Positions 1 through 10,046 are shown, counted from the stretch's first letter. The stretch is 64,000 nucleotides of DNA from Hormiphora californensis (GCA_020137815.1 CM035361.1:4965326-5029325); one strand, 5' to 3'. Numbers and translations: made by a program. The notes: generated by a model not told the origin, from the sequence alone.

Positions 1-39
1 TTTGACGTACGGTTACATTTTACGAGCTGAACTCTCTCT

Positions 40-43
<4 letters not shown>

Positions 44-130
<87 letters not shown>

Positions 131-141
131 CTCTCTCTCTC
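44..141. repeat. (CT)n microsatellite
   Basis: Nearly pure CT dinucleotide run of about 100 bp. The Leu-Ser open frame across it is a by-product of the repeat. Confidence 0.97.
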
Positions 142-234
142 AGCGCCATCTTATGCATCTCGTTCTCTTACCAGCTACAGTACATTTCTCTGATTATAGT
201 TTGTCTGCATTAGTTCACGAAAATTACTGTCATG

Positions 235-376
<142 letters not shown>

Positions 377-609
377 TCGTTCATTCTATCAAATAACTGC
401 TCATTTCTTTGTGGACGTTTGCGATCACATGTTTAGCTAACAAAGTAGCGGTTAGCCTGTCAGTCTCTCTATTTTTACACTTGTCCCCTCCCTCTTTCTC
501 TTTCGTTCTCTCACTCGTTCCCCTCTCTCTTTCATTCTCTCACTCGTTCCCTCCGTCCCTTTCTCTAGATCTCATGTAACATCCTGTATTGTCGTCGTCA
601 GATCCCATC

Positions 610-1302
610 ATGTCGTTTCGTCAGTCTAAAAAAGCTCGCTCCTCCTCATCCTCTACCTCCTCCCCCACATCGACACGATGGAGGCGGCGGTCTCGCAAGC
701 GACCCTCTATATCTCGTATCCAGAGGGTTTCCAACCTTATCGAGCGAATATTAGGGAGTGAGGATGATGAATCAGGGTCGGGAGCAGGGGATCAATCACC
801 CCCTAATGTATGTGTTTCAAGTGATGCCCATATATGGTGTTTTGTATCACGTGGTGCCCATATTAGGGAATTAGGTTGGCCCCCTGTGTCCAGAATTTTG
901 TTCTTTGATGCGGTCTGTTTTTTTTATAGTTTGAATAGAATTAGACCAATTAATCTGGTAATTTAGAGCAAAGTTGAATATTCACCAATCACCACACTCA
1001 CATTTCTGATCCTTCATAAACATTTCTATCCCCGCTGTTTGTCTCCCAAATGAGCTGTATTTTGTGTGTCTTCTGATGTAAGCCTATAGTGTGACGTAAT
1101 GTGAATTGTCCCATATTGTTATATGATTCCTAAACTACTTGAAATCATATCACAACTAACACGTTCTCTCTTTTTCAGTCCAAGTCCTGGGGGCTTATTA
1201 AACAGGTCGTGCATTGGTCACCATTTGTACAAGTTTACAAGAAAAAGTACCCGTGGGTTCAACTTGCTGGACATAACGGTGAGAGGGAGAGAGGGAGAGA
1301 GG

Positions 1303-1334
<32 letters not shown>

Positions 1335-4312
1335 CAGAGACAGAGACAGAGACAGAGACAGAGACAGAGACAGAGACAGAGACAGAGACAGAGAGAAAAG
1401 TATTGATCTCAATAATGTCATAACGTTATATTCCCCTACTACAGGAGCATTCAAGCCTTGTGATAATGGCACCATTCTGAAGAAACTGACGCCTAAAGAG
1501 TTCACCTGTCTAACAGACATTCTAAATGATGAGCACATGTTAGAGGTATGGTATTTTATTCTGACAGAGAATCAGGATCGGTTGATTGTTTATTAGCCGC
1601 ATAATCAGTGAATATCACACCTTTTTTCTCTAGATCACACCCCCGTTCCCTCTAAATCACACCCCAGTTCCCTTTAGATCACACCCCCATTCTCTCTAGA
1701 TCACACCCCTTTCCCTCTAGATCACACCCTTTTCCTCTAGATCACACCCCCATTCTCTCTAGATCACACCCGTTCTCTCTAGATCACACCCCCGTTCCCT
1801 CTAAATCACACCCCAGTTCCCTCTAAATCACACCCCGTTCCCTTTAGATCACACCCCCGTTCCCTCTAGATCACACCCAAGTTCCACGGGAAAGTAGAGA
1901 AAGATGGGGAGGAGTATGTCAAGCTCCAGGATCTCTTAGCGGAGTTCGATAATCCCAGCGTGTGCGATATCAAAATGGGTACAAGGTAGGGTTGTCAGTT
2001 GTGTCTGAGAGAGAGAGGGAGGGAGAGAGAAAAAGAGAGAAGACCCCAAAACCCATGATCATTATCATTATTCGATTCCCATTTCTAACTCCCTGTATAT
2101 CATCTCCTCAGAACCTATCTCGAAGAAGAGCTAGCCAAAGCTCGGGAGAAGTTGGTAATGCGAAAGGACATGTACGAGAAAATGGTGAAGGTTGATGATA
2201 AGGAACCGACTGAAGAAGAACATCAACTGAGGGCCGTCTCTAAACCTCGGTAATTATCACGTGATGCCCATATATGGTGTTTTGTAGATCACGATGCCCA
2301 TTATAGTATAATGGTGTCCTGATTTGACTACTTAACTAGATCAGATATCTGCATGTTAAGTTGTCAGGTGAACCATTTATAACCTCTCCCCCTTCCTCCA
2401 GGTATATGCAATGGAGAGAAAAACTTTCTTCGACCGCCACCCTCGGGTTCCGAATTGACGGAATCAAACAGGCGGACAGGGACCCCGATAAAAACTTTAA
2501 AACCGTCCGAAGCGAGCAGGAAGTGGCGTATGTGCTGCGGAAACACATTGATTATAAGGAGGAAACTCGGGTAAGTCCTTATATGGGCATATATATATCA
2601 CGTGACATAATGCCATATTTGGGCATATATGTTACGTGATACACTCTAAATAAGGGTATATGATAAGACTTTGAAATGGGACGAATAAAAGGAAGATATG
2701 GCCCTTCCTTTAATTCCTCCCATATTCTTCTTCTTTGAGTGTCGGGTTAGAGGATCCTCCAGGAACCGACCGAATCAGGAAATACTGGTCCCTGGTTGGC
2801 TGATAACCAGTCACGTGACCTAAATAACGAGTTCTGATTGGTTGTTTACTTGGTTCGGTCGAGTTAGAGGATCCTCCCATTTATGAAAATCATTTTTCTT
2901 AACTTTATCATAACTCAATTCAATTTTTATATCAGAAAATAGTCATCGTAAGTAGTGTGATTTGTTCGTGAAGAAATTGTTGAAATTTGGGTTCACATTT
3001 TGTTAAAAAACACGAGAGTATTATAATATCGGTAAAGAGAAATATTCTATCATTTTTTTGTTTACCAACTAAAAGGTTGTACACAATATCACAAACTTTA
3101 AGTCGTTTTATATTTTTGGTGAAAATGGATTTTGACGGTTTTATATATTCTATGGAAAATAATTATCCACATTGTTTATTCATGTTATATTTTCAGTTAA
3201 AGTTATTGGAACGATTGAAAGAGATTCGAGGTACACTGGAAAAGTCGCATTTCTTTAAGCGACACGAAGTTATTGGTAAGTAGATTCCTTCCTGTATGGT
3301 TCATTTCATCTCCCCTCTATGCAGGTCCCCCCCCCCCTTACAACTCAATTCGCAATCCTCCCCTCCCCCTCTACTCACACCCACACCTCCCCCTCTATAC
3401 AAGTCCCCCCCCCTCCTTTACAACTCTACCCTCCCTTTACAACTCTATTCCCCCCGCCTCCCAATAAAACTCTACTCACCCCCACATCTCCCTATCTTTA
3501 CAGGAAGTTCGTTGCTCTTGGTGCACGATCAGCCGACTGAAGGGTTGGCCAAGGCGAACGTTTGGATGATTGATTTTGGCAAGACGACGCCACTTCTTGA
3601 AAGCGAAACAGTCAACCATCGAAATAGTTGGGTTGAAGGTATGTATGCCCATATATGGGGTTGTATGTCACGGGGGGGGGGTATCAACCATTTTAGTGTA
3701 CGGATGTACGGAAAAAGCAGGGAATTTTGGTTATTTTTTTGTACGGTCCGTACAAAAAAATACAAAAAAATACAAAAAAATACAAAAAAGTTTACTACTG
3801 TCGGGAACTTCTTTGGTGCCTTCTACAGGTCTCTAGAGGCGCTCGAGGTCCTTCTATTGGCCTTTAAAGGCCTCTAGAGTGTTTATTTAGTTTATTTTAC
3901 CATTCCCCGTCCCCACGACTCCTAACTAGAACAAGTCTTACTAATGTGCAGAAATTCATAGCATTACGAAACTAGAGGGATATACAGGCCAGTATAAGGA
4001 CCCCGCAAACCTCTAGAGACTTATAGGGGGCCCTAAAGAAGTTCCCTTCAGCAGTATATTTTTTTGTATTTTTTTGTATTTTTTGTACGGAAAAAGCAGG
4101 GAATTTTGGTTATTTTTTTGTACGGACCGTACAAAAAAATACAAAAAAATACAAAAAAATAGGTTGGTACCCCCCCATGTCACGTGATGCCCATATATGG
4201 TATTAACCCCTTTTTTTCTTCAGGTAACCGTGAAGACGGGTTTTTGTTTGGTCTGGATAACCTAGTGAATCTGTTTGAAAATCTTGACACCATCCCTCCT
4301 CCTGATGGTTAG
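610..4312 (+). CDS. ITPK: Inositol-trisphosphate 3-kinase (IP3 3-kinase), complete, 9 coding exons
   Basis: Enzyme that phosphorylates Ins(1,4,5)P3 to Ins(1,3,4,5)P4, terminating IP3 calcium signalling in the cytosol. Exons: 610-807, 1179-1278, 1445-1545, 1870-1985, 2112-2249, 2402-2570, 3197-3275, 3504-3638, 4224-4312. All junctions are GT-AG, phases agree, and the product is 374 aa. Residues 1-66 are Ser/Arg-rich and variable. Exon 2 holds the WSPFVQ[14 protein letters not shown] block, which includes the Trp-containing calmodulin-binding region of the animal enzymes. The PxxxDxKxG signature is at P162/D166/K168/G170 (exon 4). YMQWRE and STATLGFRI are in exon 6, SSLLLVHD is near 302-309, and [10 protein letters not shown] has Asp324. 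The final exon has the NREDG motif. The start is the first ATG in the open frame and the N-terminus is the least certain part. A weak donor (GTTAGT) at 4308 could join to an exon at 5013, replacing the last residue with a tail of about ten residues. Confidence 0.95.
808..1178 (+). other. ITPK intron 1
   Basis: Donor GTATGT at 808 and acceptor TTTTTCAG ending at 1178. It starts with one copy of the CArG-containing repeat (CCATATATGG at 828-837) followed by a degenerate second copy. No other structure was seen. Confidence 0.8.
1279..1396. repeat. (GA)n/(GAGACA)n tract beginning at the ITPK exon 2 donor
   Basis: The donor GTGAGAGGGAGAG at 1279 is itself the first part of the purine tract, which passes into about 15 units of GAGACA. 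The repeat fills most of intron 2. Confidence 0.95.
1628..1880 (+). repeat. Minisatellite made of a splice acceptor plus the start of its exon (ITPK intron 3)
   Basis: Twelve units of about 22 bp of the form CTCTAG-ATCACACCC-n-TTCC. The last unit is the real 3' splice site of exon 4 (AG at 1868-1869) and its first coding bases. Nine of the twelve keep the AG. Three units (2, 9 and 10) read CTCTAAATC and have lost it. A 22 bp unit is not a multiple of three, so use of an upstream copy would usually shift the frame. Confidence 0.93.
2261..2280. repeat. CArG-containing dispersed repeat, single copy in ITPK intron 5
   Basis: Contains CACGTGATG followed by the perfect CArG sequence CCATATATGG (2268-2277). 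It starts a few bases after the exon 5 donor. Related CArG sequences follow in intron 6 at 2577-2586 (CCTTATATGG) and 2613-2622 (CCATATTTGG). Confidence 0.85.
2761..2861 (+). mobile_element. hAT-type MITE (family A), right end lost, in ITPK intron 6
   Basis: Starts AGGAACCGACCGAATCAGG and carries the family core with inverted CCAAT motifs flanking CACGTG. The right TIR stops at TTCGGTCGAG instead of GGTTCCTG. It is flanked by a 20 bp direct repeat, 2741-2760 and 2858-2877 (19/20 identical), which is longer than the family's usual 8 bp target duplication. Confidence 0.88.
3319..3503. repeat. C/T-rich degenerate minisatellite before ITPK exon 8
   Basis: Repeated variants of CCCCCTCTACTCACAC and CCCTTTACAACTCTA form an unusually long polypyrimidine tract leading into the acceptor at 3503. 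Confidence 0.7.
3673..4176. mobile_element. Palindromic DNA element with 8 bp TSD in ITPK intron 8
   Basis: Termini are GGGGGG-TATCAACC on the left and GGTTGGTACCCCCC on the right. Subterminal inverted copies of TTTTTTTGTA units surround GTACGGTCCGTAC. The 8 bp target duplication ATGTCACG lies at 3665-3672 and 4177-4184. There is no ORF, so it is non-autonomous. The TSD size fits hAT. It split a CArG repeat: half lies at 3646-3672 and half at 4177-4200, each half keeping a CCATATATGG. Confidence 0.85.
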
Positions 4313-4314
4313 TG

Positions 4315-4797
4315 GGTGACAGACAATGTGACAGACAATGTGACAGACAATGTGACAGAAAACATGACAGACAAGGTGACAGACAATGTGACAGACAAGG
4401 TGACAGAAAGTGTGACAGAAAGTGTGACAGACAATGTGACAGACAGTGTGACAGACAATGTGACAGAAAACATGACAGACAATGTGACAGACAATGTGAC
4501 AGACAGTATGACAGACAATGTGACAGACAATGTGACAGAAAGTGTGACAGACAGTGTGACAGACAGTGTGACAGACAATGTGACAGACAGTGTGACAGAA
4601 AGTGTGACGGACAATGTGACAGACAGTGTGACAATGTGACAGACAATGTGACAGATAAGGTGACAGACAATGTGACAGACAATGTGACATACAATGTGAC
4701 AGACAATGTGATAGACAGTGTGACAGACAGTGTGACAATGTGATAGACAATGTGACAGACAACATGTGACAGACAATGTGACAGACTACATGTGACA
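4315..4797 (+). repeat. 12 bp minisatellite GTGACAGACAAT, about 40 copies
   Basis: Starts 3 bp after the ITPK stop codon. Unit variants end in AAT, AGT, AAG or AAC. The 12 bp unit keeps several frames open, which explains the spurious repetitive proteins on both strands. It lies in the ITPK 3' UTR, or in the last intron if the exon at 5013 is used. Confidence 0.95.
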
Positions 4798-5012
4798 GAC
4801 CTCCTCTTTCTCCCCTCTCTAACCCCCTCTCTCTCCCCTCTCTAACCCCCTCTTTCTCTTCTCCCTAACCCCCCTCTTTCCTCTCTCTCTAACCCCCTCT
4901 TTCTCTCCTCTATCTCTAACCCCATCTAACCCCCTTCTCTCCTCTATCTCTACCCCCCTCTCTAACCCCCTCTCTAAACCCCCTCCCTAACCCCCTCTCT
5001 CTCCCCTGCAGG
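4798..5012 (+). repeat. Pyrimidine-rich degenerate repeat (AACCCCCTCTCTCTCC units)
   Basis: About a dozen imperfect copies of CTAACCCCCTCTCTCTCC lead to a good acceptor (CCCCTGCAG ending 5012). The following bases in phase 1 would give a tail of about 10 residues ending GQQSMS and a stop at 5040-5042, so 5013-5042 may be an alternative terminal ITPK exon. Confidence 0.6.
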
Positions 5013-5091
5013 ATTGCAAGATGGTCAACAATCCATGAGTTGATTACCTCCTCAAGCAACATCATGATACAACTTGAAGGGTGCACCTTTA

Positions 5092-5175
5092 TTTAGAGAG
5101 AGAGAGAGAGAAAAACGATAAAATATTTTTGTCAGAGATAGAAAGAGAGAGTAAGAGTAAGAGAGAGAAAGAGAG

Positions 5176-5217
<42 letters not shown>

Positions 5218-5262
5218 AGAGAGAGAGTGAGAGAGATAGAGAAGATATATACTAAGAGAGAT
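5092..5262. repeat. (GA)n tract, interrupted
   Basis: Purine-rich GA repeat with GAGTAA and GAGATA variants, in the probable ITPK 3' UTR. Confidence 0.95.
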
Positions 5263-5353
5263 AGAGAAAGCACCCGCCTATATATCGTATGATCATGAGT
5301 TGTGAACCTTTGTTTCTAGTGTTTTTAGCGTGATATACGACTTGTCCGTATGT

Positions 5354-5415
5354 GTGACACGTGACGCCCATATATGGTGTTGTGTGACACGTGATGCCCA
5401 TATATGGTGTTGTGT
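5354..5415. repeat. Two tandem CArG repeats
   Basis: Two 30 bp units, each with TGTGACACGTGA followed by a perfect CCATATATGG at 5368-5377 and 5398-5407. Confidence 0.93.
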
Positions 5416-5460
5416 GATTGTTAGTTTGTGTGTGTGTGTGTGTGAGAACGGCCTTGGACC

Positions 5461-5466
5461 AATAAA
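5461..5466 (+). promoter_or_regulatory. AATAAA polyadenylation signal, probable ITPK 3' end
   Basis: Canonical AATAAA about 1.15 kb past the ITPK stop and 420 bp past the possible alternative terminal exon. No closer canonical signal was noticed. Confidence 0.5.
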
Positions 5467-5555
5467 ATATACTTCCCACGAAATATTAGTAAACCTACAT
5501 TGTCTTAGTTAGTCGGATTATCCAAAACGGGAGATTGATCAGGGTTAGAGCTGCT

Positions 5556-5604
5556 TTGGTGATGCCCATATATGGTATGTCATGTGATGTCCATATATGG
5601 TGTT
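5556..5604. repeat. Two CArG repeats
   Basis: CCATATATGG at 5566-5575 and 5591-5600, spaced 25 bp. Confidence 0.9.
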
Positions 5605-5925
5605 GTTTGACACTTGTTCGTTGAGAGATGGGTTGCCATGGGAGACACAATTCTCTCGCGAGACACGTGCTGACACACCCCCTCTCTCCCTGATCTTTCT
5701 TTGTCAGTTTGGTGACGTCATTAAATTTTGTTAGCTTCGCATTTTATTGCATTCTTGTGGGTGTGTGAGAGAGAGAGAGTTATGACGTAATGAGATAACA
5801 AATATATAGACTTACACTTGATATATAACACACACGTACACCATATATATTAATTAAGTGTAATATTAATACATTTGAAAATATTTTTGGAGTTTTTAAT
5901 AGTGCTGACATTTACAATTCAAGTG

Positions 5926-5971
5926 TGACGTCACGACGAAGTTATGACGTCACGACGAAGTTATGACGTCA
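5926..5971. promoter_or_regulatory. Three full CRE palindromes in a 19 bp tandem repeat
   Basis: TGACGTCA occurs at 5926-5933, 5945-5952 and 5964-5971, separated by CGACGAAGTTA. This is the consensus for CREB/ATF factors. Clustering of three full sites makes regulatory use possible, but the tandem repeat alone could explain it. TATATATTAATTAAG and other AT-rich DNA lies just upstream. Confidence 0.5.
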
Positions 5972-6089
5972 CAAGATACACAAGGAGTTGAGATCTATAC
6001 ATTCAAGTCATGTGTTTTAACGTCTAGAAAGATATCGCTGTCCGGAGCTCTGTTTTGAATTCTCAGATCGGGTCTGCCGGACAGAATGT

Positions 6090-6292
6090 GTGACACGTGA
6101 TGCCCATATATGGTGTTGTGTGACAGTTAGACAGCTCTGAACCATCAACCAACATTACATCATTCACCCTGAAGCAGTTGTCACACCATGATGCTCTGAC
6201 GTTGTAAACTGTCCCTACCACAATGGAAATGTCACGTGATGCCCATATATGGTGTTGTGTGAAACGTGATGCCCATATATGGTGTTGTGTAT
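6090..6292. repeat. Three CArG repeats
   Basis: CCATATATGG at 6104-6113, 6243-6252 and 6273-6282. The first follows TGTGTGACACGTGATG and the last two are tandem units 30 bp apart. Confidence 0.92.
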
Positions 6293-6390
6293 AATGTTAC
6301 GTGGTATAACAGATTCTCTCAAAGCAGCACGAATATAGAATTGTTATTTCACATTTGTACAGAGTTAACGAGAGCACAGAGAATTGTTAT

Positions 6391-6499
6391 CAGGAACCGA
6401 CCGAATCAGGAAATACTGGTCCCTGATTGGCTGATAACCAGTCACGTGACCTAAATAACGAGTTCTGATTGGTTGTTTACTTGTTTCGGTCGGTTCCTG
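6391..6499 (+). mobile_element. hAT-type MITE (family A), intact, with perfect TSD
   Basis: 109 bp. The TIRs are CAGGAACCGACCGAA on the left and the matching TTCGGTCGGTTCCTG on the right. An 8 bp duplication ATTGTTAT flanks both sides, the strongest evidence in the window that the family is mobilised by a hAT transposase. No coding capacity. Confidence 0.96.
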
Positions 6500-6644
6500 A
6501 TTGTTATCGGGTGCGAGAGAGAATACAAAAGAGGGTATTAGTTGAAGTAATTAATGTATAATTAGATCACGCACACATCAGGATTTGGAAGAATTGTTAT
6601 TTTGAGTTATCTAGCATCAAATATGTATCTTTTTAAACCGTTCT

Positions 6645-6747
<103 letters not shown>

Positions 6748-6920
6748 GGTGACAGCTGCTTGTTTCTTTGCACCTAACTGATTCTGCCCAAGGGAATCCT
6801 TTGTTAGGTGCAAAGCCTGCAGTATCGTGGAACAAACACCCTCTTTAGAAACGTGAACCAGTTACATCATCTCTCGACCATGTTGGAGAGAGAGAGTTGA
6901 GGGAATCTATATGCAAATAT

Positions 6921-7029
6921 CAGGAACCGACCGAATCAGGAAATACTGGTCCCTGATTGGCTGATAACCAGTCACGTGACCTAAATAACGAGTTCTGATT
7001 GGTTGTTTACTTGTTTCGGTCGGTTCCTG
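6921..7029 (+). mobile_element. hAT-type MITE (family A)
   Basis: Full 109 bp copy, essentially identical to the one at 6391. The flanks share ATGCAAAT on both sides but offset by a few bases, so the TSD is imperfect. Confidence 0.95.
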
Positions 7030-7152
7030 CTATGCAAATCTCTCAGCCGGAGCTAGTAGTGAAAATGACTGATATATAAAACTGGAGTGAACTGGATTTA
7101 TCTAGTTCATCTCTAAAAGTTTAAAAATATCATGATCCATCTACCATGCGGC

Positions 7153-7260
7153 TCTCTCAAGCTACAAACTGTACTGTATAAACTGTGCTACAGACTGTAC
7201 TTCAAACTGTACTGTACAATCTAAACTGTACTGTACAAACTGTACTGTACAAACTATGTG
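7153..7260. repeat. Short tandem repeat AAACTGTACTGTAC
   Basis: Six to seven degenerate units of about 14-20 bp, each containing the self-complementary core TGTACTGTACA. Confidence 0.75.
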
Positions 7261-7336
7261 TCGTGTGATCTGTAATTGGCGAACTTGAAAAAGTGGGTTT
7301 TGTCTCACCAATGGAACCCTCAACCAAATTCTCTGC

Positions 7337-7421
<85 letters not shown>
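7337..7421. repeat. (GA)n microsatellite
   Basis: GA run of about 85 bp. Confidence 0.97.
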
Positions 7422-7423
<2 letters not shown>

Positions 7424-7517
7424 GAAGGATTAAGATGTGATATATAAGTAGTTTGGCAGTCAATGCACTTTTTGTAAATAGTACCCAATCTTCTGTCGTT
7501 AGTTTGTGTGTGTGTGT

Positions 7518-7641
7518 CACGTGATGCCCATATATGGTGTTGTGTGATGCCCATATATGGTGTTGTGTGATGCCCATATATGGTGTTGTGTGATGCCCAT
7601 ATATGGTGTTGTGTGATGCCCATATATGGTGTTGTGTGATT
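7518..7641. repeat. CArG repeat array, five units of 23 bp
   Basis: Perfect CCATATATGG at 7528, 7551, 7574, 7597 and 7620, spaced exactly 23 bp. This is the largest array of the family, and no sixth unit follows. The preceding GTGTGTGT run and the initial CACGTG match the other copies. Confidence 0.95.
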
Positions 7642-8077
7642 TGTGAGCGTGATAACTGTGTTTTTCTCTGTACTATCTAATTCCTCGTGTATCGACCGAG
7701 CGAATTTTTGTTTTAGCCAAGTAAAAATTAACGTGTTTCCATTTGTTATCTACAATAGAACGGGAGAATCTAAAATAAAAGCTCGTATTACGTCACACGA
7801 TGACGTCATGAATATCGAGTCACCTGACACCTGATTAGATTCTCCCGATCTGTATACCGGATGGTCAATAAAGGGGACCTGGAAGGTGCCATAATGGCGC
7901 ATCGCGGTAATGAAACTGCCGTGGAATCTGTCCATACGTACTATAATAGACGTAGCTGTCTGGCGGCGCCGGGCTGAGCACACTGTCAAAACGGGGTCCC
8001 TGGGCTGGGTACCCCAGGCAGAAACGTAGTATGTTTATAGACGTACTTGAGACGTTATCAAACGTACTGTCGTACTA
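7642..8077. other. Intergenic, no gene recognised
   Basis: Contains a short open frame with a hydrophobic start (7643-7834) but no splice or homology support. A palindromic GGCGGCGCCGGG fragment near 7963 belongs to the TCTGGCGCC family seen at 8197 and 12675. TGACGTCATG at 7801 is a lone CRE-like site. Confidence 0.5.
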
Positions 8078-8078
8078 C

Positions 8079-8177
8079 AACGTCGGACCCCGATTTAGTG
8101 GCATCCTCGGGGGAAAAAATCCTGCCACTAAATCGGGGTACCACTAAATCGGGGGCCACTAAATCGGGGTCCGACTG
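8079..8177. mobile_element. Tigger/pogo-like MITE fragment with CCCCGATTTAGTGG repeats
   Basis: The left part GTCGGACCCCGATTTAGTGG and the right part GGGGTCCGACTGTA are inverted. Between them are three direct copies of CCACTAAATCGGGG. The CAGTCGGACCCCGATTTA terminus is typical of Tigger-type TIRs. The left terminal bases are degraded. Confidence 0.6.
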
Positions 8178-8196
8178 TACTATAACAGCTGCAGCC

Positions 8197-8285
8197 CTGT
8201 CTGGCGGTGCCAGACCCCGATTAAATTCTCAAATGAATCTGAGTGCATGACATTGTGCTCAGATGGGGTCTGCGGCGCCAGACAG
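8197..8285. mobile_element. Small hairpin MITE (CTGTCTGGCG family)
   Basis: 89 bp with ends CTGTCTGGCGGTGCC and GGCGCCAGACAG, and inner complementary pieces AGACCCCGATTA and AGATGGGGTCT. The same termini bound the 53 bp element at 12675. Confidence 0.7.
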
Positions 8286-8299
8286 CTACAGTCGTAAGG

Positions 8300-8889
8300 C
8301 TATAAGCATACTGATCGTGATGATCATAATCAGTTAAAAAGATGAAGTGTGCTCATGGTTTTGATCATCATCATCTGCAAAAAACTGCAGTGTGCGGAAC
8401 ATTATGATCATCACGTAAGAGCTGGCCCTGGAGCCGTCTCTTAAGTTGGATGATGATCATCAACACCTAGTGTGCGCACGTTCTGATCTTATTCTTATGG
8501 AGGGCTGCACTGTAGTCATGTGATATGTACCACGTGTACGAATTCGCGCGCACTGAGAGGCTGTTGTACAGGTCACGTGATATGCAACAGCCTCTCAGAG
8601 CGCGCGACTGGGCAAGGGGGAGATAGCATCATCATGCTGAGCACACTGGTCATGATGATCATGATCAAAAGGCAAGTTACAGCAAGTTGAGTATGGTCTA
8701 TGATGATCAAACGTGCGCACACTATGGTTTATGATGATCAAACGTGAACACACTATGGTTGGAGATCATCATGATGCATCAAGCCTCCATCATGATGATA
8801 ACCATCAGTGTGTGCGCTTCTTTGATGGTGACCATCAAAATCTCCGCACACTGACCTGATTATGATCATCACGATCAGTATGCTTATAG
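8300..8889. mobile_element. Fold-back element with perfect 34 bp TIRs
   Basis: Bases 8300-8333 are the exact reverse complement of 8856-8889. The interior is a mosaic of GATGATCATC palindromes and has a strong central hairpin at about 8546-8608 (GAGAGGCTGTTG paired with CAACAGCCTCTC, with GCGCGC stems). No coding capacity. A non-autonomous DNA element or a multi-hairpin fold-back sequence. Confidence 0.8.
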
Positions 8890-8946
8890 TAAGTCGTATA
8901 ATGGACGTACTATGTACTCCGTCTATAGTACGTACATTGTCTCGAT

Positions 8947-9508
8947 GGATTTCCACGGTTTGAGACGTCTAAAGTACGTCTGGATGACGTCTGCAGTAAA
9001 TGCGTTTTACCGTGGAAACTAGCCGAGACGTTACGTCTAACAGTGCTGCTTGCAGTCAAAATACGGTAACGCAAAATACAGTAAGGAGACGCGCACGGTG
9101 CATAACGCGCGGCAAAAAGTTCATGTGTCAGCACGTACTAGCGCCCTGATTGGTCACGGTTGCGCGTCGTCTTAATGTATCTTCGTTTTCCATTACCGTT
9201 TTCCCACTACAAGCGACCGTGTAAAGTCGAATAAAATGTAGGTTTGAAGTACGTCTATTATAATGACAATAGCCCGTCTAAAGTACTACTACGTCGATTG
9301 TACGTACACTCGACGTAGTAGTACTTTAGACGGGCTATTGTCATTATAATATAGACGCTCTATAGACGTACTATAGGCTTTCTATAGACGTACTTCAAAC
9401 CTACATTTTATTCGACTTTAGACGTCTCGGCGAGTTTCCACGGTAAAACGCATTTACTGCACAGACGTCATCCAGACGTACTTGAGACGTCTCAAACCGT
9501 GGAAATCC
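8947..9508. mobile_element. Large nested palindrome rich in GTACGTC/GACGTAC
   Basis: Outer arms at 8947-9037 and 9418-9508 are near-perfect inverted copies. Inside is a second palindrome, 9222-9420, centred near 9310 rather than at the outer centre (9228), next to about 180 bp of unpaired DNA (9040-9221). A small hairpin GTACTACTGTAA/TTACAGTAGTAC adjoins at 9508-9535. No ORF. This looks like a fold-back element within a fold-back element. Confidence 0.7.
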
Positions 9509-9535
9509 GTACTACTGTAACTTACAGTAGTACTT

Positions 9536-9923
9536 CCGGACTATGTCTTAGTCTAGACGAGCGACGTAGCTGCAGCGAATTCGTTTTTGCTACATTTGTG
9601 TGTTGTCTAGTGCTGCCCATGCCCACTACCAGTGCAAACTGCAAGGTGTTCCAATTGTAATTCCACTGGAAAACCTGGGGGAAAATAGTATTTGCAATCA
9701 AGGTGTGGCAGCTAGTTGGGAAAATTAATATTTTCAATTAGAAAACAGAAAGCAAGGTTTTCAAGGGAATCCAGTAATTTTTAATAACCCCGTTCCTCAT
9801 ATTGATTGACTCTATGATTAATTTTTCCGAGAACTCCCAAGCTCCTAATGTAATTGACTCTCGAGATTAATTTCCCCATGGGGGGTGCACCTTATCCGCA
9901 AGCTGGCATGTACCATGCAGATT
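9536..9923. other. Intergenic, no gene recognised
   Basis: AT-rich single-copy-looking DNA. A degenerate direct repeat around TAATTGACTCT / GATTAATTT is at 9806-9876. No ORF worth calling. Confidence 0.5.
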
Positions 9924-10030
9924 AGGAACCGACCGAATCAGGAAATACTGGTCCCTGATTGGCTGTTAACCAGTCACGTGACCTAAATAACGAGTTCTGA
10001 TTGGTTTTTACTTGTTTCGATCGGTTCATG
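9924..10030 (+). mobile_element. hAT-type MITE (family A), slightly degraded ends
   Basis: Begins AGGAACCGACC and ends GGTTCATG. TGCAGATT flanks both sides (immediately left, and 3 bp beyond the right end), consistent with an 8 bp TSD. It lies directly upstream of the TATA box at 10047. Confidence 0.9.
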
Positions 10031-10046
10031 CACTTGCAGATTGGTG

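Noticed and set aside
4203-4776. Repeat proteins (DRQC, TDNV, SVTL types) on both strands
   Set aside because: A 12 bp unit keeps frames open automatically; the array follows the ITPK stop codon.
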